Source of the DNA: JAFGNB01 sp050304135
Lineage (GTDB): Bacteria; Fibrobacterota; Chitinivibrionia; Chitinivibrionales; Chitinispirillaceae
Direction of reading: 5' to 3'
NCBI GenBank assembly: GCA_050304135.1
Contig: JBNLDC010000008.1
Span: 186,001 to 250,000 of the forward strand
Length of the DNA stretch: 64,000 bases
In this document: positions 54,521 through 62,890 of the stretch, one piece after another
Position numbering within the stretch: position 1 is the stretch's first letter
Layout of the letters: each line of letters starts with the position of its first letter
Notes under the pieces: model-generated
What the model saw: only the letters and a program-made list of their open reading frames with translations
Database searches by the model: none
Told to the model about the DNA's origin: nothing
Program-made: the position numbers and the translations under genes

Positions 54521-56725
54521 ATGAACACAGAGCATTCATCCGACACAACCCCGACGGGACCAGACCGGGCCATTTCCAGAAACGGAAAGCAGTCTCTGAG
54601 AATAGCACTTGCCGGTAACCCCAATTCCGGAAAAACCTCGCTTTTCAATCGGCTTACCGGTGCCACCCAGAAAGTGGGGAACTGGAGCGGTGTAACCGTC
54701 GAGATCAAATCGGGTACTGCCCGGAAGGAAAACAGGCATCTTGAAATTTTCGATCTTCCCGGTACCTATTCACTGAGCACCTGCTCAATGGAGGAACAGG
54801 TTGCGCGTGATTTCATCATCAGCGAAAAACCGGATGTCGTGATTGACGTTATCGATGCCACCAATCTCGAGCGGCATCTGTACCTCACACTGCAACTGAT
54901 GGAGCTCGGGGTCAAACCGCTGCTCGCCTTCAACATGTGGGATGAGGTGCAGCAGAAAGGACTCTCGATCGACATCGGTCTGCTTTCACGGCAACTCGGA
55001 TGCACGATCATCACCACCAACGCCCGCACCGGTGAAGGTATCGCCGAACTTATTGCCGCAGCGGCCGCCGAACGTGAGGTACAAAGCGCTCCCGTCAAGC
55101 CATTTGTTACCACACTGCCGTCTGAAATCGAAAAAGCGGTCAGCAAAATTGAAACTGTTCTGGGTGGCCTCGGATCCTTAACGTATCCAATCCGATGGCT
55201 TGCGGTGCAGCTGCTCGAGGGTGACGTACGGTGTGAAACCTATGTTCAATCACTCGCCGGAGGTAATGATGTTTTGGCTCTCCGGAATACCTTTAGTAAA
55301 ACGATCACCCATTCTCTGGGGGATGAACCGCAGACACTGATCACCGAGGCCCGGTACGGCTGCATTGCCGGTGCGGTAAAAGAAGCGGTTAAGCACACCG
55401 TGAGTGACCGTGTTGATCTATCGGAACATATTGACGAAGTGGTTACGCACCGTTTCTGGGCGTATCCGATATTTTTCCTGTTCATGTGGCTGCTTTTTCA
55501 GGTCACCTTCAAACTGGGTGAATATCCGATGCACTGGATTGACCTGCTCTTCTCGTGGCTGCACGATACCACCCTCGCGACACTTCCCGACACCATGCTG
55601 CGCGATCTGCTCGCGGAAGGCATCATTACCGGAGTCGGCGGCGTGATTGTTTTTCTTCCCAATATCCTTATACTCTTTCTGGGTATCTCGATTATGGAGG
55701 ATACCGGATACATGGCACGCGCCGCATTCATTACCGATAAACTCATGCACCGGATCGGGTTGCACGGAAAGAGTTTCATTCCGATGCTCATGGGTCTGGG
55801 TTGCAGTGTACCGGCAATCATGGCTGCCCGGACGCTCGAATCTCCTAAGGACCGCATTAAAACCATTCTGCTCACCCCGCTTATCTCCTGCTCGGCACGA
55901 CTCCCGGTGTTCGTTCTGTTCGCCTCGGCGCTTTTTCCAAAACATGCTGGAAATGTCGTGTTCCTGTTTCAGGTAGTGCTTAGTTTCGGCGCATTTGTAA
56001 TGATGGCGCTGCTGTTTAAACTGGTGCTCTTCAGAAATGCCGAAGATTATCCGTTTGTCATGGAGCTGCCACCCTACCGGCTTCCGACGTGGCGCAGCAT
56101 GGTAATTCATATGTGGCAGAAGGCTCGTCACTACCTTCAAAAAATGGGGGGAGTCGTGCTGGTTTTTTCGATTGTACTCTGGTGGGCAAGTTCATTCCCG
56201 AAACATTCCGCAATAGAAACGTCGTTCAATGCTGAAATTTCGACGGTAACCGTCGACTCGACACTCTCAGCAGAAGAACGAAACGAAAAAATTACCGCGC
56301 TTGAGCATCAACGGCATTCAGCGGTCATGGAAAATACATACATTGGCCGAACCGGAAAACTTCTTGAACCGCTGGTGAAGCCGTTCGGTACCGACTGGCG
56401 CGGCGCCATCGCACTGGTGACCGGATTTGTGGCAAAAGAGTCGGTGGTCAGCTCTATGGGAGTGCTCTATACCGCCGGTAATAAAGAGTCCGAGGAGAGT
56501 ACAAGTCTGCGGGAAAAACTGCGGGAGGTCTTTACCCCATTGAGCGCTTTCGCGTTTATGCTGTTCGTTCTTCTGTACACCCCCTGCCTGGTAGCGCTCA
56601 TTACGGTAATCCGTGAACTTAGAGAACTTCGCTGGTCGCTTTTTTCCGTCTCCTACCAGCTGGTGTTCGCCTGGGTGATGGCGACCGGAGTGTATCAGTT
56701 GGGGAGATTGATCGGGTTGAAATAA
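54521..56725 (+). CDS. feoB: Ferrous iron transporter FeoB
   Basis: 734 residues. The G domain (25-190) has the Walker A loop AGNPNSGKTSLFNRL, DLPGTYSLS for switch II, and NMWDEVQQKGL for base recognition. A helical GDI-like linker follows to about 300. The membrane half has the two Gate regions, GVGGVIVFLPNILILFLGIS with DTGYMARAAFI and GLGCSVPAIMAARTLE, then the C-terminal FTPLSAFAFMLFVLLYTPC. It imports Fe2+ using GTP hydrolysis. No ribosome site is obvious before the ATG, so translation may depend on the regulator gene 30 bases upstream. Confidence 0.96.
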   Translation: MNTEHSSDTTPTGPDRAISRNGKQSLRIALAGNPNSGKTSLFNRLTGATQKVGNWSGVTVEIKSGTARKENRHLEIFDLPGTYSLSTCSMEEQVARDFIISEKPDVVIDVIDATNLERHLYLTLQLMELGVKPLLAFNMWDEVQQKGLSIDIGLLSRQLGCTIITTNARTGEGIAELIAAAAAEREVQSAPVKPFVTTLPSEIEKAVSKIETVLGGLGSLTYPIRWLAVQLLEGDVRCETYVQSLAGGNDVLALRNTFSKTITHSLGDEPQTLITEARYGCIAGAVKEAVKHTVSDRVDLSEHIDEVVTHRFWAYPIFFLFMWLLFQVTFKLGEYPMHWIDLLFSWLHDTTLATLPDTMLRDLLAEGIITGVGGVIVFLPNILILFLGISIMEDTGYMARAAFITDKLMHRIGLHGKSFIPMLMGLGCSVPAIMAARTLESPKDRIKTILLTPLISCSARLPVFVLFASALFPKHAGNVVFLFQVVLSFGAFVMMALLFKLVLFRNAEDYPFVMELPPYRLPTWRSMVIHMWQKARHYLQKMGGVVLVFSIVLWWASSFPKHSAIETSFNAEISTVTVDSTLSAEERNEKITALEHQRHSAVMENTYIGRTGKLLEPLVKPFGTDWRGAIALVTGFVAKESVVSSMGVLYTAGNKESEESTSLREKLREVFTPLSAFAFMLFVLLYTPCLVALITVIRELRELRWSLFSVSYQLVFAWVMATGVYQLGRLIGLK

Positions 56726-56968
56726 TTGGTGTCTGGTTTACTGCAGGGGAGAATCACGACCCGCCACAGTATCCATCTGTCACTCTCTGTGCTTTAACAT
56801 AATCGACCCCTCATACTTTTTATAGGAAACCACGCTTATCAATGGTATCATTAATCATTATGCAATGATTTCCCCATGCGAAATCCGGTTCACTTGTTGA
56901 ACACTACTCCCGATCTTCCTGCCTGAACCGGAAACGATGATTTCCCATCTTTTACCAAGGAGTAGACC

Positions 56969-57607
56969 ATGGACAAGCTCAACCTGATTCTGGTCGATCC
57001 GGATACAGCACTCTGCCTCGCCTGGGAAAAACGTTTCAAGGATTTGCCCGACGTTTCAATATTTCACGGCAAATTCGAAGACGTTCCTGAATACGACTGT
57101 ATGGTAAGTCCTGCGAACTCATTCGGCCTGATGGACGGTGGCGTTGATGCGGCAATAACGAACTACTTCGGGGAACAGCTCATGTACCGTGTTCAAGGAA
57201 GAATTATCGCTGAATACCTTGGAGAACAGCCGGTCGGCACCTGTATGATCGTTGAAACCATGCATCCGAACCACCCCTACCTGGCTCACGCGCCGACAAT
57301 GCGCTCACCCATGGCGATACAACACACCGACAACGTCTACCTTGCAATGTGGTCACTTTTTCTGGCCGTCTACCGGCATAACTCCGCCCACCATGATATT
57401 AAAACCGTTCTCTGCCCCGGGTTGGGCACCGGATATGGACAGGTTCCCCCAATGGAAGCTGCACGGCAAATGGCTCTTGCCTACAAACACTTCCTTAATC
57501 CACCCAAAGCGATCGACTGGGATCTCGCCGGCGATCGGCAACAGGCAATCAAGTATGGTGGTGATTTTGGTTGCCAGATTCCGGAAGATATGATTCTGGA
57601 CCCGTGA
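56969..57607 (+). CDS. Macro-domain protein
   Basis: 212 residues, one macro domain. MVSPANSFGLMDGGVDAAI (46-64) is the ADP-ribose phosphate loop, and LCPGLGTGYGQVPPMEAARQM is the second binding loop. Such domains bind or hydrolyse ADP-ribose derivatives. HNS-type catalytic details cannot be settled from sequence alone. AAGGAG lies 6 bases before the ATG. It is monocistronic, 243 bases after feoB. No ADP-ribosyltransferase is seen nearby, so the substrate is unknown. Confidence 0.9.
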   Translation: MDKLNLILVDPDTALCLAWEKRFKDLPDVSIFHGKFEDVPEYDCMVSPANSFGLMDGGVDAAITNYFGEQLMYRVQGRIIAEYLGEQPVGTCMIVETMHPNHPYLAHAPTMRSPMAIQHTDNVYLAMWSLFLAVYRHNSAHHDIKTVLCPGLGTGYGQVPPMEAARQMALAYKHFLNPPKAIDWDLAGDRQQAIKYGGDFGCQIPEDMILDP

Positions 57608-57728
57608 AGAAAAAAAGTCGGCAGGTCGCGACCCACCCCTGCAACAAAATTGGCTATCCTGAGATTTTTTTCTGCCTAATTCTACTTCGGTACGATAAAC
57701 ATTTTTCCCGGTATCCGTCTATTTCCAT

Positions 57729-57821
57729 CGCCTCACCCCATCACCCCGTCCTTCGGACACCCCTCTTCCCCTCTCCATGCATGGAGGGGGGAAGAGGGGA
57801 TGTGGGAGTTGGGGTGAGGCG
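57729..57821. repeat. 93-base branched palindromic element
   Basis: Outer arms CGCCTCACCCCA (57729-57740) and TGGGGTGAGGCG (57810-57821) pair perfectly. Inner arms 57760-57779 and 57780-57799 pair over 20 bp with one G-T pair and no loop spacing beyond the palindrome centre. The left interval carries a further GTCC-TTC-GGAC hairpin. It looks like a non-autonomous palindromic element, and could also end the macro-gene transcript. Confidence 0.75.
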
Positions 57822-57933
57822 AAAGGAAGAAATGCCGAAACTACGTTATTCTACCAAAGTAGAACTAACCAGCTGCAATTAATTGATAAATATAAAAATA
57901 GAACGAGTAGAATTTCAGGAGGGAAAAAACCAG

Positions 57934-57988
57934 TTGCTTTTCCAGTCATGATTGATTATAATTATGTCTGGTGTGATAATATTCACAC
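57934..57988 (+). promoter_or_regulatory. rex-hyd promoter with Rex operator
   Basis: TTGCTT at 57934-57939 and TATAAT at 57957-57962 are 17 bases apart. Directly downstream, GTGTGA-TAATAT-TCACAC at 57971-57988 fits the Rex consensus TGTGA-N6-TCACA. Placement after the -10 box suits repression of rex and the hydrogenase genes at low NADH. Confidence 0.8.
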
Positions 57989-58038
57989 TGTGAAAAAATG
58001 TAAGGGTTTTAATCGTTCACATTTTCACTGGAGTAGAA

Positions 58039-58671
58039 ATGACTCCCATCAAAACGCTCGAACGACTTATCATGTATCGAATCGTTCTTGAACAGAGCGC
58101 AGCTCAGGGCACCTCCCATCTCTTTTCCAAAGATCTGGCGGAACAGACCGGCAGCAACCCGGCACAGGTACGCCGTGATCTCATGACGGTCGGGTACAGC
58201 GGCAATCCACAGAAGGGATACGCTGTTGCTGATCTGATAGAGAAAATACGTCAGTTGCTTGAACCGACGGAAGGAATTCCGATGACACTGGTGGGAACCG
58301 GAAACCTCGGTCGTGCTATTCTCGGCCATTTCAACCGTCTCAGACCAAAATTCAACCTCATTGCCGCATTTGATACCGACGAAAATAAAATCGGCAGAGT
58401 TATTGCCGGGTGTCACTGTTACCATGTTAATGAAATCCCCCGGGTACTTGCCCCGCACACGATACAACTCGGGATCATTACCGTCCCCGAAGCTCATGCC
58501 CAGAAAACCGCCGATCAACTTATTGCTGCAGGGGTACGGGGAATTGCTAATTTTGCCCCGACGCCGATACGGGTACCATCGGAAGTTTATCTTGAAAACA
58601 TGCAATTGACATTAACTTTTGAAAAAGTGGCGTTTTACGCCCGTGCGAAAATCTCCGGAGGTTCAGTGTGA
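58039..58671 (+). CDS. rex: Redox-sensing transcriptional repressor Rex
   Basis: 210 residues. Residues 1-75 form the winged helix (LERLIMYRIVLEQ, SKDLAEQTGSNPAQVRRDLM). Residues 85-200 form the Rossmann domain with LVGTGNLGRAIL, then FDTDENKIGRVI. Rex binds its operator when NADH is low and lets go when NADH rises, switching on NADH-oxidising pathways. GGAG precedes the ATG. It is first in the hydrogenase operon, with its stop overlapping the next GTG by 4 bases. The operator in its own promoter supports control of the whole operon. Confidence 0.96.
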   Translation: MTPIKTLERLIMYRIVLEQSAAQGTSHLFSKDLAEQTGSNPAQVRRDLMTVGYSGNPQKGYAVADLIEKIRQLLEPTEGIPMTLVGTGNLGRAILGHFNRLRPKFNLIAAFDTDENKIGRVIAGCHCYHVNEIPRVLAPHTIQLGIITVPEAHAQKTADQLIAAGVRGIANFAPTPIRVPSEVYLENMQLTLTFEKVAFYARAKISGGSV

Positions 58672-59141
58672 AAGAAAAAACAGAGGTATTGTTCGATGAG
58701 AAATTTCCTCATGCCGAGCGGGATGCACTCATCCCGGTGCTGCAGGAAATTCAGGATGCGTTCGGGTATCTGCCCCGCGAATCAATCGAAATAGTCAGTA
58801 GTAAAATGGGGATCCCCGAAAGCAAGATATACGGTGTCGCCAGTTTTTACAACCAGTTCCGCTTTCAGCCCATTGGTAAATATCATATCCTGGTCTGCCG
58901 TGGCACGGCGTGTCATGTGAAAGGATCAGAAAAGGTTCTTCGCGCACTCGAGAAGGAACTGAGCGTCACCTCCGGAGAAACAACACGCGACAATCTCTTT
59001 ACCCTCGACGTTGTCGCCTGTATCGGAGCCTGCGGTCTCGCACCGGTCATTTCAATCAATGGAGAGTTTCACGCGGCGATGACACCGGAAAAAGCGCTGG
59101 ACCTCATAGCAGAGATAAGGAACAACCATGACGACAAATGA
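58668..59141 (+). CDS. hydC: NAD-linked [FeFe] hydrogenase subunit HydC (NuoE-like)
   Basis: 157 residues, starting with GTG inside the rex stop. It is a NuoE-type thioredoxin-like [2Fe-2S] protein: VCRGTACHVKGS and VACIGACGLAP supply the four Cys ligands. In trimeric NAD-linked hydrogenases HydC passes electrons between HydB and HydA. It overlaps hydB by 14 bases. Length and Cys spacing match the family, so it is complete. Confidence 0.93.
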   Translation: MKEKTEVLFDEKFPHAERDALIPVLQEIQDAFGYLPRESIEIVSSKMGIPESKIYGVASFYNQFRFQPIGKYHILVCRGTACHVKGSEKVLRALEKELSVTSGETTRDNLFTLDVVACIGACGLAPVISINGEFHAAMTPEKALDLIAEIRNNHDDK

Positions 59142-61128
59142 ACTTCTTACCGAACCCTGTTGTGAGCAGTGCTGGCATCAGCCCTCCCGCCAGTGCCCGC
59201 AGTATGTTGAATGCATGCACGAAGGACCGCTCTGTCACGAGAGTGCCGCGTGCAAAGAAACAAAAGCACAGGCACGTGCCGCACTGCGCCACGAGAAGAA
59301 TGAAGAAACCCTGATTTACATCGGTACCGGTACCTGCGGACTTGGTGCCGGAGCAGCAAAAACGAAAAAAGCGGTTGAAAAGTACTGTGAAGCAAACAGC
59401 ATGCAGGTGCGGATTATCGAAACCGGCTGTATCGGCCTCTGCAGTGCGGAACCGATCGTCGACATTCAGCTGCCGGGTAAACCGCGGGTATCCTTTTCAA
59501 ACGTGACCACCGACCGGGTCTCCCCGCTGTTCGATGCATTGCGGGGTGGCACGCTTCCGAAAGAGTCGTGTCTCGGACAGTTTAAAAACGGCACCGCCAA
59601 GCCCTGGGACGATACCCCGTTTATCAGCGAAGATCCGTTCTTTGCACAGCAGACCCGCTGGGTACTGGCAAACTGCGGCATCATCGACCCGACCAGCATT
59701 CGGGAATACCTGGCCCACAACGGGTATCGGGCATTTACCGAGGTCCTTCGGACCAAAACCGCACCGGAAGTGTGCGATATCGTTGAACAAAGCGGGCTGC
59801 GCGGTCGCGGCGGAGCAGGATTTCTTACGGCGACAAAATGGAAATTCGCACTCAACACCCCTTCGGGGCAAAAATACTTTGTCTGTAATGCTGACGAAGG
59901 TGACCCTGGTGCCTTCATGGACCGTGCGGTGATCGAGAGCGACCCTCACCGGCTTCTCGAAGGACTCGCGATCGCCTCCTATGCGATCGGTGCCTCAAAA
60001 GCCTATGTCTACCTCCGCGCCGAATACCCGCTTGCCATTAAACGGCTTACCAACGCGATCCGTCAGGCGAAAGAACTCGGACTGATCGGGTACAACATTC
60101 TCGACAGCGGGTACAATCTCGACGTGGTTATCAAAAAAGGTGCGGGAGCGTTTGTGTGCGGCGAAGAAACCGCACTCATCAACAGTATCGAAGGACGTCG
60201 CGGTATGCCGCGGTTGCGTCCGCCCTATCCGGCAGTCAAGGGACTCTTCGGAAATCCGACGATCATCAACAACGTCGAAACGCTTTCCAATGTTCCGGGA
60301 ATACTTTTTTCGGGTGCCGATGCATTCAGAAAACTCGGAACCGATGACAGTGCCGGTACAAAGGTCTTCGCCCTGTCCGGTAAAGTGGAGCGCACCGGAC
60401 TTGTTGAAATTCAAATGGGAAAAACCGTCAAGGATATCGTTTTCTCCATCGGCGGCGGCATTCCCGACGAAAAAGCCTTCAAAGCGGTGCAGATCGGCGG
60501 TCCCTCAGGCGGCTGTATTCCGACAGAGCATCTTGACATCATGATCGACTACATCTCGCTTAAAAAAGTGGGAGCAATGATGGGGTCGGGTGGTCTGGTG
60601 GTTATGGATGAGGATAACTGCATGGTTGACGTGGCGAAATTCTTTATGGAATTCATCCAGCGGGAGAGCTGCGGAAAATGTATTCCCTGCCGCGACGGTA
60701 CCAAGCGGATGCTCGAAGTCCTCAAATCGATTACCCGTCCTCGCGGTGAAGAAAAGGGCAACGAGACACTGCAGCGTTTCAAGGGAGTCATGTATCTCGA
60801 GGAACTCGCTGAAGTAATCCGCGACACGAGTCTGTGCGGTCTCGGACAGTCGGCACCCAATCCGGTGCTCACCACGCTGCGCTGGTTCAAAGACGAGTAC
60901 GACGCACATATTTTCGACCGGCGCTGTCCATCGGGTGCCTGTGTCGCCCTGCAGCAGTACAGCATTGACGAAACAAAATGTACCGGTTGTACCCTGTGCG
61001 CCAGAAAATGTCCCACCGGTGCGATCAAAGGTGCACCGAAAAGTCCGCATTACGTAATCAGCGAAAAATGCATCGCCTGCGGCACCTGTATTGACGTCTG
61101 TAAATTCAACGCGGTAAGCCGCGCTTAA
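59128..61128 (+). CDS. hydB: NAD-linked [FeFe] hydrogenase subunit HydB (NuoF-like) with Cys-rich N-terminus
   Basis: 666 residues. Residues 1-45 carry seven Cys and three His (C11, C12, C15, C23, C29, C36, C42), an extension I do not recognise from standard HydB. Residues 58-130 are a thioredoxin-like [2Fe-2S] domain. The flavin core covers 180-470, with SGLRGRGGAGF for FMN and NADEGDPGAFMDR and GAGAFVCGEETAL for NADH. SCGKCIPCRDGT ligates a [4Fe-4S] cluster. The C-terminus has two ferredoxin clusters (CTGCTLCARKCP and CIACGTCIDVCK). It oxidises or reduces NAD(H), possibly with electron bifurcation to ferredoxin. Confidence 0.95.
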   Translation: MTTNELLTEPCCEQCWHQPSRQCPQYVECMHEGPLCHESAACKETKAQARAALRHEKNEETLIYIGTGTCGLGAGAAKTKKAVEKYCEANSMQVRIIETGCIGLCSAEPIVDIQLPGKPRVSFSNVTTDRVSPLFDALRGGTLPKESCLGQFKNGTAKPWDDTPFISEDPFFAQQTRWVLANCGIIDPTSIREYLAHNGYRAFTEVLRTKTAPEVCDIVEQSGLRGRGGAGFLTATKWKFALNTPSGQKYFVCNADEGDPGAFMDRAVIESDPHRLLEGLAIASYAIGASKAYVYLRAEYPLAIKRLTNAIRQAKELGLIGYNILDSGYNLDVVIKKGAGAFVCGEETALINSIEGRRGMPRLRPPYPAVKGLFGNPTIINNVETLSNVPGILFSGADAFRKLGTDDSAGTKVFALSGKVERTGLVEIQMGKTVKDIVFSIGGGIPDEKAFKAVQIGGPSGGCIPTEHLDIMIDYISLKKVGAMMGSGGLVVMDEDNCMVDVAKFFMEFIQRESCGKCIPCRDGTKRMLEVLKSITRPRGEEKGNETLQRFKGVMYLEELAEVIRDTSLCGLGQSAPNPVLTTLRWFKDEYDAHIFDRRCPSGACVALQQYSIDETKCTGCTLCARKCPTGAIKGAPKSPHYVISEKCIACGTCIDVCKFNAVSRA

Positions 61129-61142
61129 AAGGAGAATGCAAC

Positions 61143-62864
61143 GTGGTCACCATCGAAGTTAACGGAAAAAAGTATACTGCCAAACCGGGAGCCACCATAC
61201 TGTCGGTACTCAAAGAGAACAATATTCACGTCCCGTCGCTCTGCAACATGGAAGAGCTGCTTCCCACCGGCGCCTGCCGCCTCTGCGTTGTGGAGGTGGA
61301 GGGAATGCGTACCCTGGTACCGAGCTGTTCGTTTCCGGTTGCCGACGGCATGAAAATCATGACCCACTCGCAGCGGGTGCTCCGTGCGCGTAAAACGATT
61401 GTCGAACTGCTGCTCGCCAACCATCCCGACGACTGTCTCTACTGCGTGCGTAACGGTACCTGTGAACTCCAGACCCTCGCCGAAGAGATGAACGTTCGCG
61501 AGCGGCGTCATGTGGGTGTCAAACACCCGTTCAAAAAAGATATTTCGAGCGCCTCGATCGTACGCGATCCCGAAAAATGCATTCTCTGCGGTCGCTGTGT
61601 GCGAATGTGCGAAGAGATCCAGACGGTATCGGCCATCGACTTCATCGGTCGGGGTTGTACCACGCAGGTGGGAACCGCCTTCAACGACGGACTCAACGTC
61701 TCCACCTGCATCAACTGCGGACAGTGCATCAACGTCTGCCCCACCGGTGCACTCACTGAACAGTCGGCTATCGAACTGGTTGAAGCGGCGCTGCGCGATC
61801 CGGAAACAGTCGTCATTGCACAACATGCTCCCAGTATTTCGGTCTCTCTTGGCGAGGAATTCGGTCTGCCGGCAGGGTTTGACGTATGCGGAAGCATGAC
61901 TGCCGCACTGCGCGATATCGGGTTCGACAAAGTCTTCGACACCGGATTTTCTGCTGATCTCACCATTATGGAAGAGGCATCGGAACTTGCGCATCGTGTT
62001 GCGACCGGCGGCGTTCTGCCGATGCTCACCAGCTGTTCACCCGGATGGATCAAATTCGTGGAACACAATTTTCCTGATTTCATGCCGAACCTCTCCACCT
62101 GTAAAAGCCCGCAACAGATGATGGGGGCACTTATAAAAAGCTTCTACGCTAAAAAAGAAACTATCGATCCGAAACGAATTTTCAGCGTTTCAATCATGCC
62201 GTGTACCGCTAAAAAATTCGAGGCACAACGGCCGGAAATGGGGCAGAACGCTCAGCCTGATATCGATGCGGTACTCACCACCCGGGAGCTGGCAAAACTG
62301 CTCCGAAAGTTCGGTGTCGTGCTCGACAAGGTTGAGCCCGAAGAAGCTGACAATCCACTCGGCACCCGCAGTACCGCAGGAAAGATCTTCGGTGCCACCG
62401 GGGGTGTTATGGAGGCGGCAATCCGGACGGCACATTTTCTGCTCACCGGAAAGGAACTTGAAAATCTCGATGTTACCGATGTGCGAGATCTCAAGGGTGT
62501 CAAGGAAGCCAAAGTTATCATTGGAGACCTGACAGTCGGTGTTGCGGTGGTCAGCGGTCTGGGCAACGCGCGCAAACTGCTCGAACAGGTGAAAGCCGGC
62601 CGCAGCGACCTGCATTTCATTGAAGTCATGACCTGTCCCGGTGGGTGCATTGCCGGTGGCGGCCAGCCGCTTGGTATTCCAAAGGAAAATATCAAGGCAC
62701 GTATGAAAAAACTCTACTCCATTGACCGTCAGGAGCCGATGCGGACCTCGCACAGCAATCCGCAAATCAAGCAGCTGTACGATGAATTTCTCGGTAAACC
62801 TCTTGGAGAAAAAAGTCATCAGCTACTGCATACGCATTACCATGAACGGGTGGAATCCCGTTAA
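61143..62864 (+). CDS. hydA: [FeFe] hydrogenase catalytic subunit HydA, trimeric NAD-linked type
   Basis: 573 residues, starting with GTG behind AAAGGAG. Residues 1-80 hold a [2Fe-2S] domain (C34, C45, C48, C62), then a His-Cys3 [4Fe-4S] site (H94, C98, C101, C107). Two ferredoxin clusters follow at C146-C156 and C189-C199. The H-cluster domain has TSCSPGW (296-302), MPCTAKKFE (352-360) and CPGGCIAGGGQP (498 onward). The first motif has Ser where the usual form is TSCCPxW. The enzyme makes or uses H2 at the di-iron site, fed by HydBC. It follows hydB by 14 bases. Confidence 0.95.
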   Translation: MVTIEVNGKKYTAKPGATILSVLKENNIHVPSLCNMEELLPTGACRLCVVEVEGMRTLVPSCSFPVADGMKIMTHSQRVLRARKTIVELLLANHPDDCLYCVRNGTCELQTLAEEMNVRERRHVGVKHPFKKDISSASIVRDPEKCILCGRCVRMCEEIQTVSAIDFIGRGCTTQVGTAFNDGLNVSTCINCGQCINVCPTGALTEQSAIELVEAALRDPETVVIAQHAPSISVSLGEEFGLPAGFDVCGSMTAALRDIGFDKVFDTGFSADLTIMEEASELAHRVATGGVLPMLTSCSPGWIKFVEHNFPDFMPNLSTCKSPQQMMGALIKSFYAKKETIDPKRIFSVSIMPCTAKKFEAQRPEMGQNAQPDIDAVLTTRELAKLLRKFGVVLDKVEPEEADNPLGTRSTAGKIFGATGGVMEAAIRTAHFLLTGKELENLDVTDVRDLKGVKEAKVIIGDLTVGVAVVSGLGNARKLLEQVKAGRSDLHFIEVMTCPGGCIAGGGQPLGIPKENIKARMKKLYSIDRQEPMRTSHSNPQIKQLYDEFLGKPLGEKSHQLLHTHYHERVESR

Positions 62865-62890
62865 TTTCAGCTGCAAAGGCAACCGTACCC

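Larger units (their letters stand above)
57608..58038. other. Intergenic region with hairpin element and rex control region
   Basis: 430 bases without a gene. It carries the long branched hairpin at 57729-57821 and then the rex promoter and operator between 57934 and 57988. The remaining sequence is AT-rich and unassigned. Confidence 0.6.

Noticed and set aside
61125..61994. A 289-codon open frame on the minus strand
   Set aside because: It is a mirror frame of hydA, whose domains are unambiguous.
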